Virus record (IMG/VR): IMGVR_UViG_3300047469_000247
Span: 1-49,034 of that record
Strand: one strand, 5' to 3'
DNA: 49,034 nucleotides
Source of the DNA: a virus
Notes under the pieces: model-generated
The model's input: the letters and a program-made list of their open reading frames with translations, nothing else
Databases searched by the model: none
Told to the model about the DNA's origin: nothing
Part shown: positions 9,342 through 16,651 of the stretch, piece after piece
Position numbering within the stretch: position 1 is the first letter of the stretch
Layout of the letters: each line of letters begins with the position of its first letter
Made by a program: the position numbers and the translations under genes

Positions 9342-9718
9342 AACACGAAGACATCGAGCGGCTCCTGCCGCTCCCCAAGTCATCCAGACGGAAGACCTGG
9401 TACATCACCATCTCGACCCTGTTCATGGCATGGACGACGATCATCCTGATCATCCTGACCCAGCAGGTGTCGGGCGCGGGAATTCTTGCCGTCGGCATGG
9501 TTTCTCTGATTGCGACCTCGGTCGCTGCGTGGTCTGCTGGAGGGGCGTGGGACTACCGCGTGTTCAAGGAACTGTTCTCGGTGAGAGCCGATCTCCTTGC
9601 CGCCGCGGTCACTCCCGCTCCAGCAACATCCGCGCCGCCTCCGCCTCCGACACCGGAGCAGAAGAAAGCCGACGAGACCCTGCCGCCCGCAGGCCCCATC
9701 CAGGAGGAACCGAAATGA
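9338..9718 (+). CDS. Holin-like two-span membrane protein
   Basis: A 126-residue protein overlapping the endolysin gene by four bases (ATGA context). Two hydrophobic segments are visible, about residues 21-41 (YITISTLFMAWTTIILIIL) and 48-68 (ILAVGMVSLIATSVAAWSAG), with a charged N-terminus and a Pro-rich C-terminal tail (PPPPPTPEQKK). Size, topology and place between endolysin and spanins fit a class II holin or a related lysis membrane protein. No family name is claimed. Confidence 0.75.
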   Translation: MKHEDIERLLPLPKSSRRKTWYITISTLFMAWTTIILIILTQQVSGAGILAVGMVSLIATSVAAWSAGGAWDYRVFKELFSVRADLLAAAVTPAPATSAPPPPPTPEQKKADETLPPAGPIQEEPK

Positions 9719-10047
9719 CCCTCAAGGCCTACGCCATCCTCGCAGTCGTTTTGCTCGTGAGCGCGCTAGCGTGCTTTTGCGCTTTCCAGCAAGTGCGCTT
9801 GCAATCTGCAAGGGCCGACGTCGAGCGGCTCTCCCGGGAAGTCGCGGAGAAGGACACCCTGATCGCCTCGCAGAACGCGGCCGCATACCTTCTGGAGCAA
9901 GCCCTCGACCAGCGCGACGCCGATCTCGCGGCCGCGCGCACCGAGACCGAACGGCTGCGCGGCTCCTACTCGTCGCTGCGTGGCACGGATCAGGATCCAC
10001 TGATCTCCGGAACCACGAAATCCCTGCTCGAGGAGATGTCCCGATGA
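9715..10047 (+). CDS. Inner-membrane spanin (Rz-like)
   Basis: The ATG overlaps the upstream TGA and has a perfect AGGAGG ribosome site. The 110-residue product has one N-terminal membrane segment (residues 5-25) and a long periplasmic coiled coil (residues 30-85), the Rz design that bridges the envelope in the last step of lysis. Residues 15-30 (SALACFCAFQQVRLQSAR) are coded by a copy of the dispersed repeat, so the end of the membrane segment is repeat-derived. The o-spanin gene follows with an ATGA overlap. Confidence 0.8.
   Translation: MTLKAYAILAVVLLVSALACFCAFQQVRLQSARADVERLSREVAEKDTLIASQNAAAYLLEQALDQRDADLAAARTETERLRGSYSSLRGTDQDPLISGTTKSLLEEMSR
9760..9803. repeat. Dispersed palindromic repeat, copy B (inside i-spanin)
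   Basis: AGCGCGCTAGCGTGCTTTTG followed by CGCTTTCCAGC and GTGCGCTTGC carries the repeat words in reverse orientation. The reading frame of the i-spanin passes through it undisturbed. Confidence 0.65.
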
Positions 10048-10352
10048 AGAGTTCATCCGCCGCATCCGCCACCCGCATCGTCAGGCTGTGGATCATCGCC
10101 AGCTTCCTGCTGTTCGCCGCATTCGGCCTCTCCGGCTGCACGACGACGCAGACCGTCGTGTGGGAGCGCAGGATCCCGAAAGCGATCCGCTCCTGCCCCG
10201 ACACGCCAAAGCCCGATCCGAAGACGATCCGCCGCGACAGCGACCTGGCCGACTTCGTGATCCACAAGGCCGAGATCGACAACATCTGCCGCGTCAACCT
10301 GCGCGCCGTCGACAAGGCGCTCTCCGACCTGGAGACGGAGCAGGCCAAGTGA
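10044..10352 (+). CDS. Outer-membrane spanin lipoprotein (Rz1-like)
   Basis: A 102-residue protein with a basic N-terminus, a hydrophobic stretch and the lipobox FGLSGC at residues 29-34, so Cys34 should be lipidated and the protein exported to the outer membrane. Overlap of four bases with the i-spanin gene supports a two-component spanin of the separated type. The C-terminal part (residues 60-102) is charged and helical rather than Pro-rich as in lambda Rz1. It could also be a generic phage lipoprotein, but the context is strong. Confidence 0.75.
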   Translation: MKSSSAASATRIVRLWIIASFLLFAAFGLSGCTTTQTVVWERRIPKAIRSCPDTPKPDPKTIRRDSDLADFVIHKAEIDNICRVNLRAVDKALSDLETEQAK

Positions 10353-10420
10353 GTGTCCTCGAGCAGGTCGCTCTGCTCTTCCTCATGTCCATCTGTATCG
10401 CCATGGTGGTCATTCGCTAA
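10349..10420 (+). CDS. Possible 23-residue membrane peptide
   Basis: GTG at 10349 overlaps the o-spanin stop (GTGA) and opens a 23-residue frame with one hydrophobic span (VALLFLMSICIAMVVIR). Every gene in this cassette is joined by such an overlap, which supports translation by coupling. It is too short for certainty; no independent ribosome site is needed or seen. Confidence 0.4.
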   Translation: MSVLEQVALLFLMSICIAMVVIR

Positions 10421-10539
10421 AATCCGAGTGATCCCCTTAGCGGTCGGGACACCATCGAAAGTATCGGCAACCTGCAGATCGTGTCCTGCAACCTCATGTG
10501 TCGTGTAAGGACTGGATCCTTGAAACAGGGAGGCGAGAC

Positions 10540-10677
10540 ATGCTGGCACCAAAGGCCCGGAAGCGACTGATCGAACTCTGGCCTCTGTGGGTCGCCCCCG
10601 AGGAGACCGCGCAGGAGCAGCGCGAAAGACTCATCGCATATCAGCGCCTCCAGTGGCTGTCGAACTTAGGCCAGTAG
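10540..10677 (+). CDS. Small protein of unknown function
   Basis: A 45-residue frame with a good GGGAGG ribosome site seven bases before the ATG. The product is mostly helical and charged (KARKRLIELWPLWV, ETAQEQRERLIAYQRL), without a membrane segment. It is the last gene of the lysis transcript before a hairpin with T-run. Function unknown. Confidence 0.5.
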   Translation: MLAPKARKRLIELWPLWVAPEETAQEQRERLIAYQRLQWLSNLGQ

Positions 10678-10738
10678 TCGCGCGTCGTCGCGTAGACGCA
10701 CAAGCTGTCCCCCAACTGTCCCCCAGCACTTTTCACAA

Positions 10739-10778
10739 GGCCCGAAAACTGCGGTATTACGTGGTTTTCGGGGCTTTT
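10739..10778 (+). terminator. Terminator after the lysis cassette
   Basis: GGCCCGAAAAC and GTTTTCGGGGC form an 11-bp stem with one mismatch and a 14-base loop, followed by TTTT. It is the first strong hairpin after the last late gene. Confidence 0.7.
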
Positions 10779-11172
10779 AGTTACTTCATGAGGGATGAGA
10801 TAACTGTTTTCAGACGGTCCAAAATGCCGAGTCCTTCGGTTTTGAACCGAGACGGGATTAAATTCAGCACGAATCCTTGAAGATCGCTGTTGACGGCCAT
10901 GAATCCTTGGGCAATGCTGGATTTGTCAACGCGATTTCGGCCCATTCCCCCTCGTGAGACCGGGATCGTTTCGTGGGCGTCGTTCCAGCGGTACCGCCAT
11001 TCCGCTCCTCCGCGTCCGTTGACACATCCCTCCGGCTGGAACGCGGAGGGACGGCATTCGCAGACAGCGCCGCTCCAGGGTAACGCACTCCGCCCATTGA
11101 CCGCGCCGCCCAGCTCTCTTGCCGGGGAGTTAGGCACTGATCCGCCAGGGGAGCGAGGCGGATCCTCGACAT
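10779..11172. other. Structured non-coding stretch
   Basis: No convincing coding frame is seen in these 394 bases. Three AAGGANTC-type sites lie at 10829, 10871 and 10901. Perfect hairpins are present at 10836-10850 (TCGGTT/AACCGA), 11028-11050 (CCCTCCG/CGGAGGG) and 11139-11164 (GATCCGCC/GGCGGATC), the last directly before the tRNA-like element. The sequence may encode a structured RNA or a leader for the gene at 11295. Confidence 0.5.
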
Positions 11173-11266
11173 GCAGGGCGTAGCTCAAAAAGAGGCGACC
11201 CGGGTCGCTGGTAGAGCAGATGGCTAGAAAGCCTGAAAGGTGCGGGTTCGAATCCCGCCGCCCTGC
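11173..11266 (+). tRNA. Aberrant tRNA-like element with D-loop insertion
   Basis: The ends pair as an acceptor stem (GCAGGGCG with CGCCCTGC). A perfect T arm is present at 11242-11258 (GCGGG, TTCGAAT, CCCGC) and a D stem GCTC/GAGC. The D loop holds about 21 extra bases including the 14-base palindrome GCGACCCGGGTCGC. The anticodon arm is poor: reading CTAGAAA as the loop leaves three of five stem pairs mismatched, while GGC/GCC gives a 3-bp stem with a 6-base loop. No CCA follows. It is either a degraded tRNA gene or a tRNA mimic; a working tRNA is doubtful. Confidence 0.45.
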
Positions 11267-11294
11267 TCCCGCAAGAGCCAAGAAGCCGGAACAC

Positions 11295-11648
11295 ATGATC
11301 CATATAACCCAGAAAATGATCGAAGCCGCTCTCGCCGCGATCCCGACCGCGCCCATCGACGGGATGCCTCGCGAACACGCGATGATCGTCATCGTGAGGC
11401 ACGCCCTCGAAGCCGCGCTAACCGCCCATGACGAAGACCGTCCGCGGCCGACGAGGCGCGAGGCCGATCTCCTCGTATGGCTGCGCCAGACGCTTCCAGG
11501 CAGCCTCTGCCCTCCGACGCTCCGCGAGATGGGCGACGCCCTCGGTGTCACCGCGCAGCGCGCGCTGGGCCTCAGGGACGGGCTTGTGAAGAAGGGATAC
11601 CTCCGCATCCCCGGAGACGGCTACCGCCGCGTGGAGATCGTCCAATGA
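11295..11648 (+). CDS. Small winged-helix protein, LexA-like N-terminal fold
   Basis: A 117-residue protein. Residues 60-112 (TLREMGDALGVTAQRALGLR then DGLVKKGYLRI) read as a helix-turn-helix followed by a beta wing, as in the DNA-binding domain of LexA or MarR-like proteins. There is no protease domain, so it is not a full LexA. It is preceded by the tRNA-like element and followed by a coiled-coil gene with a four-base overlap. A regulatory role is inferred. Confidence 0.6.
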   Translation: MIHITQKMIEAALAAIPTAPIDGMPREHAMIVIVRHALEAALTAHDEDRPRPTRREADLLVWLRQTLPGSLCPPTLREMGDALGVTAQRALGLRDGLVKKGYLRIPGDGYRRVEIVQ

Positions 11649-11824
11649 CCAACGAGCAGATGCAGAGGCGCATCCTGCGCCTCGAGAGCCGCCTGAAGTT
11701 CCTCACCGAGGAATTCGCCCAGTGCGTCCAGGCCCTCGCCCTGAACACCGAGCAGACGAACAAGCTGGCTGACCTGCTCCGCTCCCGCTTCGAGCAGGAG
11801 ATGAAGAACACAACGTCTGCCTAG
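11645..11824 (+). CDS. Small coiled-coil protein
   Basis: A 59-residue, helical protein (MQRRILRLESRLKFLTEEF) with heptad-like spacing of Leu and Phe. It starts inside the stop codon region of the winged-helix gene (ATGA), so both are probably made together. Function unknown; such small coiled coils often act as partners or inhibitors of a neighbouring protein. Confidence 0.6.
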   Translation: MTNEQMQRRILRLESRLKFLTEEFAQCVQALALNTEQTNKLADLLRSRFEQEMKNTTSA

Positions 11825-12079
11825 TTAGTGAACTCCGGGGGCGCTGCCAGACGGCGCTCCCTCCCTCAGGGTCGTCCTCGCCCATTCGAAGATCGCCTCC
11901 CTCGCGCCGCCCTTCTCAGCGGCCGTCAGGAACGCCCTCTTGGCATCCTCCGCGGTCAGTCCGCAGGATTCCGCGAACTTTGCCAGTTCCCTGCACTGCT
12001 CCGCAAACGCGGAAAGAGAGGGCGGAATGCGAATCCCCCTCTCCATCAATTCAAATATCTTAATATAATCAATTACCAA
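11825..12079 (-). CDS. Small protein of unknown function
   Basis: An 84-residue frame on the minus strand, ending one base from the + strand gene before it (convergent). The product is helical and acidic-to-neutral (SLSAFAEQCRELAKFAESCG, LTAEDAKRAFLTAAEKGG). It is the last gene of the minus-strand block. The start region is A/T rich, unlike its neighbours. Function unknown. Confidence 0.55.
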   Translation of the reverse strand: MVIDYIKIFELMERGIRIPPSLSAFAEQCRELAKFAESCGLTAEDAKRAFLTAAEKGGAREAIFEWARTTLREGAPSGSAPGVH

Positions 12080-12163
12080 TGGATCGCCCTCCGGTTGAAT
12101 CCCGGTGTAGCGGCAGGCGATGCATGGGCCAAGGCCCCGGTTGCAAGAAAGGTCAGCTTCGCG

Positions 12164-12547
12164 TCAGATTTTCAACTTCCGCGTCAGAAAATCCGTCACA
12201 TCCCGCGCAGAGTGATCCAGCGGCAGCTTGCCGGAGACCTCCAGAACAGCCTCGTCGAGGAGCCTGCAAATCAGCGCCGTCAGTTCGTCGGGATCGAGAT
12301 CGTCCGTGGGGTGCTGCGCGATCAGTGGCGTGGGACTGATCCCGTAGATCTCGGCAATGCGGATCCGCAGGGTCATTTCGTCCACCGTCCTTAATCGTTC
12401 GGCTGTCATGTATCGGTCGAGGCTGTCGATGGTCTGCATGGCGCGGCCATACCATCCTCCGTCTCCGGAGTCGATCGGATTCGACTCCGGCAAGTGCGCT
12501 AGCGCGGAAGCGCAAAAGCGCGCTTGCGTGCTTTCTGGCTTGTTCAT
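12164..12547 (-). CDS. Unknown protein with repeat-derived N-terminus
   Basis: A 127-residue protein. Residues 6-17 (TQARFCASALAH) are coded by dispersed repeat copy C, showing an in-frame insertion directly after the start codon. The rest (residues 35-127) is helical and acidic with no recognised motif. The ATG overlaps the stop of the small frameshifted gene upstream (ATGA), indicating translational coupling. Confidence 0.6.
   Translation of the reverse strand: MNKPESTQARFCASALAHLPESNPIDSGDGGWYGRAMQTIDSLDRYMTAERLRTVDEMTLRIRIAEIYGISPTPLIAQHPTDDLDPDELTALICRLLDEAVLEVSGKLPLDHSARDVTDFLTRKLKI
12491..12541. repeat. Dispersed palindromic repeat, copy C (inside a gene)
   Basis: CAAGTGCGCTAGCGCGGAAG is followed by CGCAAAAGCGCGCTTGCGTG and CTTTCTGGCTT. 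It lies in the first codons of the minus-strand gene 12164-12547 and is read in frame. Confidence 0.7.
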
Positions 12548-12670
12548 TGCTTGTCCCCGGGACGCTTCACATCCGGAAGGAACGCCTTGAAGAGCATCTC
12601 CTTAGTCTTTTCGAAGTGTTCGCGAGCAGCTTGGGCATCGAACCATCTTCCGCTCGTTCTCAGTTTCCAT
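12544..12670 (-). pseudogene. Small gene interrupted by a frameshift
   Basis: From the ATG at 12670 the frame reads METENERK and then stops after 22 residues. Skipping one base after the eighth codon gives a continuous 41-residue product (METENERKWFDAQAAREHFE and onward to a TGA at 12544) with normal amphipathic character. The start overlaps the stop of the upstream gene by 11 bases and the stop overlaps the next ATG, so the arrangement is that of a coupled operon gene. It is either a +1 frameshifted gene, a sequencing indel or a programmed shift. Confidence 0.5.
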
Positions 12671-12905
12671 GCTGCACTTCATCGGCGAGTTCGAAGATCC
12701 TCGCGTAGACGTCGGGATGGACGGTCACCACGATCTTGTCGAGGGCGACCAGATGGCTCGGCACGATCTGCATCACGCCAGCCGCCCTGACGGCGGCGAG
12801 GACTGACCTCGCCGTGCTGTCGGTGGTGGCCTCGAGGGCGGCGTCGATAGCCGCCTTGCCCTCCATGACCCTGTCGAAGAGGTTCCTCGTTGTGCGCGCC
12901 GGCAT
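12660..12905 (-). CDS. Small protein of unknown function
   Basis: An 81-residue protein (MPARTTRNLFDRVMEGKAAI start). The ATG overlaps the stop codon of the large upstream gene (TGATG), so translation is coupled. The frame is open further upstream, but that would overlap the neighbour by 70 bases. The middle (TDSTARSVLAAVRAAGVMQI) is helical. No family recognised. Confidence 0.6.
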   Translation of the reverse strand: MPARTTRNLFDRVMEGKAAIDAALEATTDSTARSVLAAVRAAGVMQIVPSHLVALDKIVVTVHPDVYARIFELADEVQHGN

Positions 12906-14140
12906 CAGAAGGAGCCTTCCTGCACGGTCTTCGAGATCGCCACGATGCGGCCGACCAGATCGAGGTGCGGCCTCCATGCGTAGACCTGCGGCTTGAAGGA
13001 TCCGTCGACCTGGACGAGACGGTCGGACTGGTGGTTGCCGTCGTCATCGAGATAGGCGCCCTCGACGAGTTCCTCGCCGTAGATGACGATGGCCGTCTGG
13101 ATGGCGATCTCGCGAACGGACTTCTCAGCTTTCACGAACGGCTTCGGCTCGTCTCCGCGGTCGTCGTCGGCGTCGCGCAGCACGTCTCCGAACGGATCCG
13201 GGCCGAGGCCGTCGGCGGCCGATGCGAGTTCCTCAGGAGACATCTCCTGCAGCTTCTCATTGCTGGCACGGCCGCGCGCGATCTCGGCATCCATCGCCTC
13301 GCGGATCTCGTCCTCGGTCGGCCAGTGCGAGTAGACGGTCGGAGCGGACCTGCCGGAGACTCGGACAACTTCGTTCTTCGCCGGCATCGTGAAGGTGCCG
13401 CCCGGGACGTATCGCGGATTCAGGGCCAGCGCGAGGCTGACCGCTGCGTCGAAGACCTGGCTTGCGGTCGTGCCGCCGTTCCTGAGGTGCCTGGACCCCT
13501 TCTCGATCACATCCCTGCGGATGGCCTCGCGCTCCTCGTCAGAGGTCGTCAGGAACTCCTCCTCCATGCTTGCGATCTCTGCGGCGGTCGGCCAGTAGCG
13601 GTGGACGGAATCGCCGCAGAGATGCGTCAGCTTGGTGACCGCGTATGTCTTCGGCAGCTTGCCGTCGGCGACGACGAACGCACGTACGGCGGCGTGGACG
13701 GAGGCCCTGACGGAGGCGCGGGTGCGGCGGCTCTTCGGCGTGAAGTCGGCGGCCGGCATCTCGAATACCTCCTTGAGGCTTTCGTGGGTGATCTTCTCGG
13801 CCTTGGTGTTGTCTACGAAGTTGCGGAATGCGGCCATTCCCTCAGCCATGCCGCGGATCGTCTGGCTGTCGTTGTCGCGCAGATTGAAGCCGAGACGCTT
13901 GCAGGCGACCTTGACGGTGTTGACCTGGATGTCGAGTGCGGAGGCGACGCGGTGTTCGGTCAACTTGGCCTCGGCGGCGAGTTCGAGAAGCGGAAGCTGG
14001 ATGTCCGGGGCTTTCGAGCGGCCGGTGGCGAACATTGCGTCCTTCGCACGGCGGTAGGCTTCGGCTGCCTTGGAGAATCTGATGAATGCTGGAGTCTGCT
14101 CTACGACGGCAGACGGACGGAGCATGAGGGCTGCGTTCAT
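12905..14140 (-). CDS. Multi-HTH DNA-binding-like protein
   Basis: A 411-residue protein. At least three helix-turn-helix-like segments can be seen: residues 58-84 (LTEHRVASALDIQVNTVKVA), about 160-190 (KTYAVTKLTHLCGDSVHRYW followed by PTAAEI) and about 245-275 (VVRVSGRSAPTVYSHWPTED). The last two share the pattern S-x(2-3)-VY/VH-x-x-WPTxxEI, so they look like an internal duplication resembling TetR-type or Mor-type HTH ends. Residues 300-335 are very acidic. It is upstream in the minus-strand operon and could be its main regulator or a replication accessory factor; the function is unproven. Confidence 0.6.
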   Translation of the reverse strand: MNAALMLRPSAVVEQTPAFIRFSKAAEAYRRAKDAMFATGRSKAPDIQLPLLELAAEAKLTEHRVASALDIQVNTVKVACKRLGFNLRDNDSQTIRGMAEGMAAFRNFVDNTKAEKITHESLKEVFEMPAADFTPKSRRTRASVRASVHAAVRAFVVADGKLPKTYAVTKLTHLCGDSVHRYWPTAAEIASMEEEFLTTSDEEREAIRRDVIEKGSRHLRNGGTTASQVFDAAVSLALALNPRYVPGGTFTMPAKNEVVRVSGRSAPTVYSHWPTEDEIREAMDAEIARGRASNEKLQEMSPEELASAADGLGPDPFGDVLRDADDDRGDEPKPFVKAEKSVREIAIQTAIVIYGEELVEGAYLDDDGNHQSDRLVQVDGSFKPQVYAWRPHLDLVGRIVAISKTVQEGSF

Positions 14141-14197
14141 GGACTTAATCCTTGTTTTGAGTGGCGGTTCAATATGTTGACGGACACTTGTTTTTCC

Positions 14198-14240
14198 GAG
14201 TCCTTGATCTAGCGATAATGCCGTTTATGAATCCTTGCAA
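14198..14240 (-). promoter_or_regulatory. Candidate promoter of the multi-HTH gene
   Basis: On the minus strand TTGCAA and TTATCG are separated by 16 bases, and AAGGATTC directly follows the -35-like box. A second AAGGACTC lies just downstream. Both contain GANTC. The assignment rests on weak boxes. Confidence 0.35.
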
Positions 14241-14309
14241 GTGGCTTTCTGGAGAATTTCAGTCCTTGTCGCGATTTTCCGAAAGCCACACAGATTGTTG
14301 ACGGATCCT

Positions 14310-14963
14310 TCAGACCACCATGACGATCCGCTGGCCGCGCCTTGCGGCGATCCGCTGCGCGACCTCGAAGAGATCCGGTGTCGAGACGTTCATGCCGTCC
14401 AGCTTGAAGTGGCGCTCTCCGAGAACCCTGAGTTCGCGCCCGGCGTCGAGGACGATGTCCTTGACCTGCTCGAGAGTGACCGGGATCCCTCCGCGGCCGT
14501 GGCGCTCGGCGTCGGCGGCAAGCACCTGGTCGGCGTTGTAGAGGGGAGAGAGAGGCGACACCCAAGGCCTTGTCCTTGCGGCCTCGCGGATCTCCGCGCG
14601 CACGGCTGGCTCCCGCTTCGGCGGCATCAGGATCTCCGGGAGGCCGACCTCGATGGTGCCGTGGCGAGGAACGGCAGGAACCTCCGTGGGTTCGACCCTG
14701 ATTCCGCCCAACTGAACGGACAACGCGCCGAACTCGAAAGCGTGGACGGGCAGCTTGGCGTTTGGCTCCGGCAGTCTCACCTTGCCCTTCTCGGAGGCGC
14801 GCAGAAGCAGGCCGCTGTTCCAGCGGGTGATCAGCATCGGCGTTCCGACCACGAACCCCGCCGCCTGCGCTGTCTCCTCCGGAATCGTCAGACGGACAAG
14901 CCATCTGGCGTTTCCTTCGGTGCGCTTGGAGCGCTGGGTCATTGAGAAGAGGGCTTTGGTCAT
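14310..14963 (-). CDS. Protein of unknown function
   Basis: A 217-residue protein with ribosome site AAGGAT before the ATG at 14963. Residues 18-60 (ARWLVRLTIPEETAQAAGF, LLLRASEKGKVRL) are beta-rich and faintly resemble an AbrB-type swapped-hairpin domain. The C-terminal half (GIPVTLEQVKDIVLDAGREL) is helical. No active-site motif was recognised. It lies between the methyltransferase and the multi-HTH gene in the same orientation. Confidence 0.55.
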   Translation of the reverse strand: MTKALFSMTQRSKRTEGNARWLVRLTIPEETAQAAGFVVGTPMLITRWNSGLLLRASEKGKVRLPEPNAKLPVHAFEFGALSVQLGGIRVEPTEVPAVPRHGTIEVGLPEILMPPKREPAVRAEIREAARTRPWVSPLSPLYNADQVLAADAERHGRGGIPVTLEQVKDIVLDAGRELRVLGERHFKLDGMNVSTPDLFEVAQRIAARRGQRIVMVV

Positions 14964-15022
14964 GCGTTGGATCCTTGGAAAATGGTTTACAACACCAGCA
15001 TCGGCTGGATCTTTTCGTCAGG

Positions 15023-16492
15023 TCAAGCCATCGAGTCCTTGGAGGCGACCTGCAGCCGACGGCCAATCCAACGAAGCACGGGGACCGCGACGCTATTCCC
15101 AAGACCTCGATACCGCGGAGCGTCCGCGGCCGGCTTGCCCTTCACGATGATGTCGGTCCAAAAATCGGGGAATCCCTGGAGGCGCTCGCATTCGACGGGC
15201 ATCAGTCTGCGCGCCACGTAGCCCGTCTTCGACTTCATGACCGGAAGATGCTCGACGTCGATGTTCTTCGAGGCTCCCGCCGTCGTCATCAGCGTTCCGA
15301 TGGTATCGGGGTGGACGATGACGAATTCCGTCTCGTTGCCGCCCATGCCGCCCATGCGATCACATCCGACACCGGATGCAAGCAGTGTCGGGATGATTTC
15401 GGGATGGACGACGCCGTGCGGAGTCGTCGTATCCAGGGTGTACATCGGCCCCTCCTCCGTGTGGCCGAAGCCGTTGGCGTTCGGCTGCGCGCCTGGAGAC
15501 TGGAGGGCATAAATCACGCCGTGCTGGCGGGCGGATGACATCAGGGTGTACATCGGGTCGGATGGATCGCCGATACCGGAGCCGACACCAGGAACACCGC
15601 CGGAGCCACCCGACATCTGCCACGGATAGCACGGATAGACAACGGCCGGAGGATCCTTGTAATCCGTGGCGACGAGCGTGTGCGCCGTCCTGGGATCCAT
15701 CACCGGGTCATACTGGCGATTCAGGAGCGCCGTCAGCTCTCCAGCGCCAGCCGCAGCACTTCCGGAACCTTCTTGCCTCGCCTCGACGCGCGCTTCAGAA
15801 CGCCCTGCTTCGCCGTGTCGCTCAAAAAGTATCTCCCCGGGATCGACCGCAGGATCAAAACTGACGACAACGAACACACGGCGGCGTCGCTGGGCGACTC
15901 CGAAAAATTGGGCATCCAAGACGCGCCACGCGATGCGCGCTTCTTGTCCATCAACGTGACCTGCGTTCGTCCAGCGGTTCCCTGGTGCGACCAGCGGCAC
16001 GGACTCTCCGGCAAATCCTGCCAGGATGCATCCGAAGGGGTTTGATTTTTCGTTGAGCATTCCGACGACGTTTTCGAGGGTGACATACTTGATCCCGTTG
16101 ATGCGGCGCATACGCTGCGCGAGCTGGACATAGGTGAGAGAGAGGTTGCCGCGCTCGTCGTCGAGACCGCCGCGCAGTCCTGCGACCGAGAAAGCCTGGC
16201 ACGGCGGCGATCCCTCGAGAATGTCGACGGGCCCGAGTGCTTCCAGATCCGCATCCGTGATCTGCGAGATGTCACCGAAGTTGACGACGCCCTCCTCGGG
16301 GATGTCGGCGTACCCCTTCGGCTTGAAGTCGCTACCTTCGGGCAGATACCGCGGACGGCCGGCCCCGCATCGCTGGTTCAGGACGTGCGCCTGGAACGAG
16401 GCAGGCTCGGCGTAGGCGACGAACTCCCAGCCGAGGGGCTTCCATGCGACGGAGGCGGCGGAAATGCCGCTGAATGTTGACATGACTCTCAT
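15023..16492 (-). CDS. DNA cytosine-C5 methyltransferase
   Basis: A 489-residue enzyme with the ordered motifs of the Dcm family: motif I FSGISAASVAWKPLGW (residues 7-22), motif IV SPPCQAFS with catalytic Cys98, motif VI ENV (140-142), motif VIII QRRRR (201-205), a long target-recognition region, motif IX RRLMPVECERLQGFP and motif X RGLGNSVAVPV near the C-terminus. It transfers a methyl group from AdoMet to C5 of cytosine; the target sequence cannot be read from the protein. No restriction nuclease lies beside it, so protection of phage DNA or gene control is likely. The start at 16492 has AAGGAT upstream; an ATG nine bases later is an alternative. Confidence 0.93.
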   Translation of the reverse strand: MRVMSTFSGISAASVAWKPLGWEFVAYAEPASFQAHVLNQRCGAGRPRYLPEGSDFKPKGYADIPEEGVVNFGDISQITDADLEALGPVDILEGSPPCQAFSVAGLRGGLDDERGNLSLTYVQLAQRMRRINGIKYVTLENVVGMLNEKSNPFGCILAGFAGESVPLVAPGNRWTNAGHVDGQEARIAWRVLDAQFFGVAQRRRRVFVVVSFDPAVDPGEILFERHGEAGRSEARVEARQEGSGSAAAGAGELTALLNRQYDPVMDPRTAHTLVATDYKDPPAVVYPCYPWQMSGGSGGVPGVGSGIGDPSDPMYTLMSSARQHGVIYALQSPGAQPNANGFGHTEEGPMYTLDTTTPHGVVHPEIIPTLLASGVGCDRMGGMGGNETEFVIVHPDTIGTLMTTAGASKNIDVEHLPVMKSKTGYVARRLMPVECERLQGFPDFWTDIIVKGKPAADAPRYRGLGNSVAVPVLRWIGRRLQVASKDSMA

Positions 16493-16568
16493 ATGGATCC
16501 TTTCGGTATCCATCAAGTCTGTGTCCGCGAGTCCTTTGTGGCAATGCACTTTGCAGACGTAATTGAAG

Positions 16569-16616
16569 GACTTGTCAACGAAACCACTTGCGAATTCATG
16601 CGGCCCCGATATGCTA
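16569..16616. promoter_or_regulatory. Divergent promoter region, methyltransferase and HTH regulator
   Basis: On the + strand TTGCGA and TATGCT are spaced by 16 bases and lead to the regulator at 16652. On the minus strand a perfect TTGACA points to the methyltransferase gene, although a good -10 box is not clear. GANTC sites in AAGGANTC context lie at 16529 and 16640. Confidence 0.45.
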
Positions 16617-16651
16617 TGAAAACAAATCCAACAAAAACAAAGGACTCCGCC

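Noticed and set aside
11173-11266. Standard functional tRNA gene
   Set aside because: The anticodon stem does not pair properly and the D loop is far too long, so only a tRNA-like element is claimed.
10781-11608. 275-codon minus-strand frame over the structured region
   Set aside because: It passes through hairpins and the tRNA-like element and has low-complexity Arg/Ser content.
12890-14212. 440-codon + strand frame opposite the multi-HTH gene
   Set aside because: Overlaps almost fully with the minus-strand gene that has a good ribosome site and coupled neighbours; composition is shadow-like.
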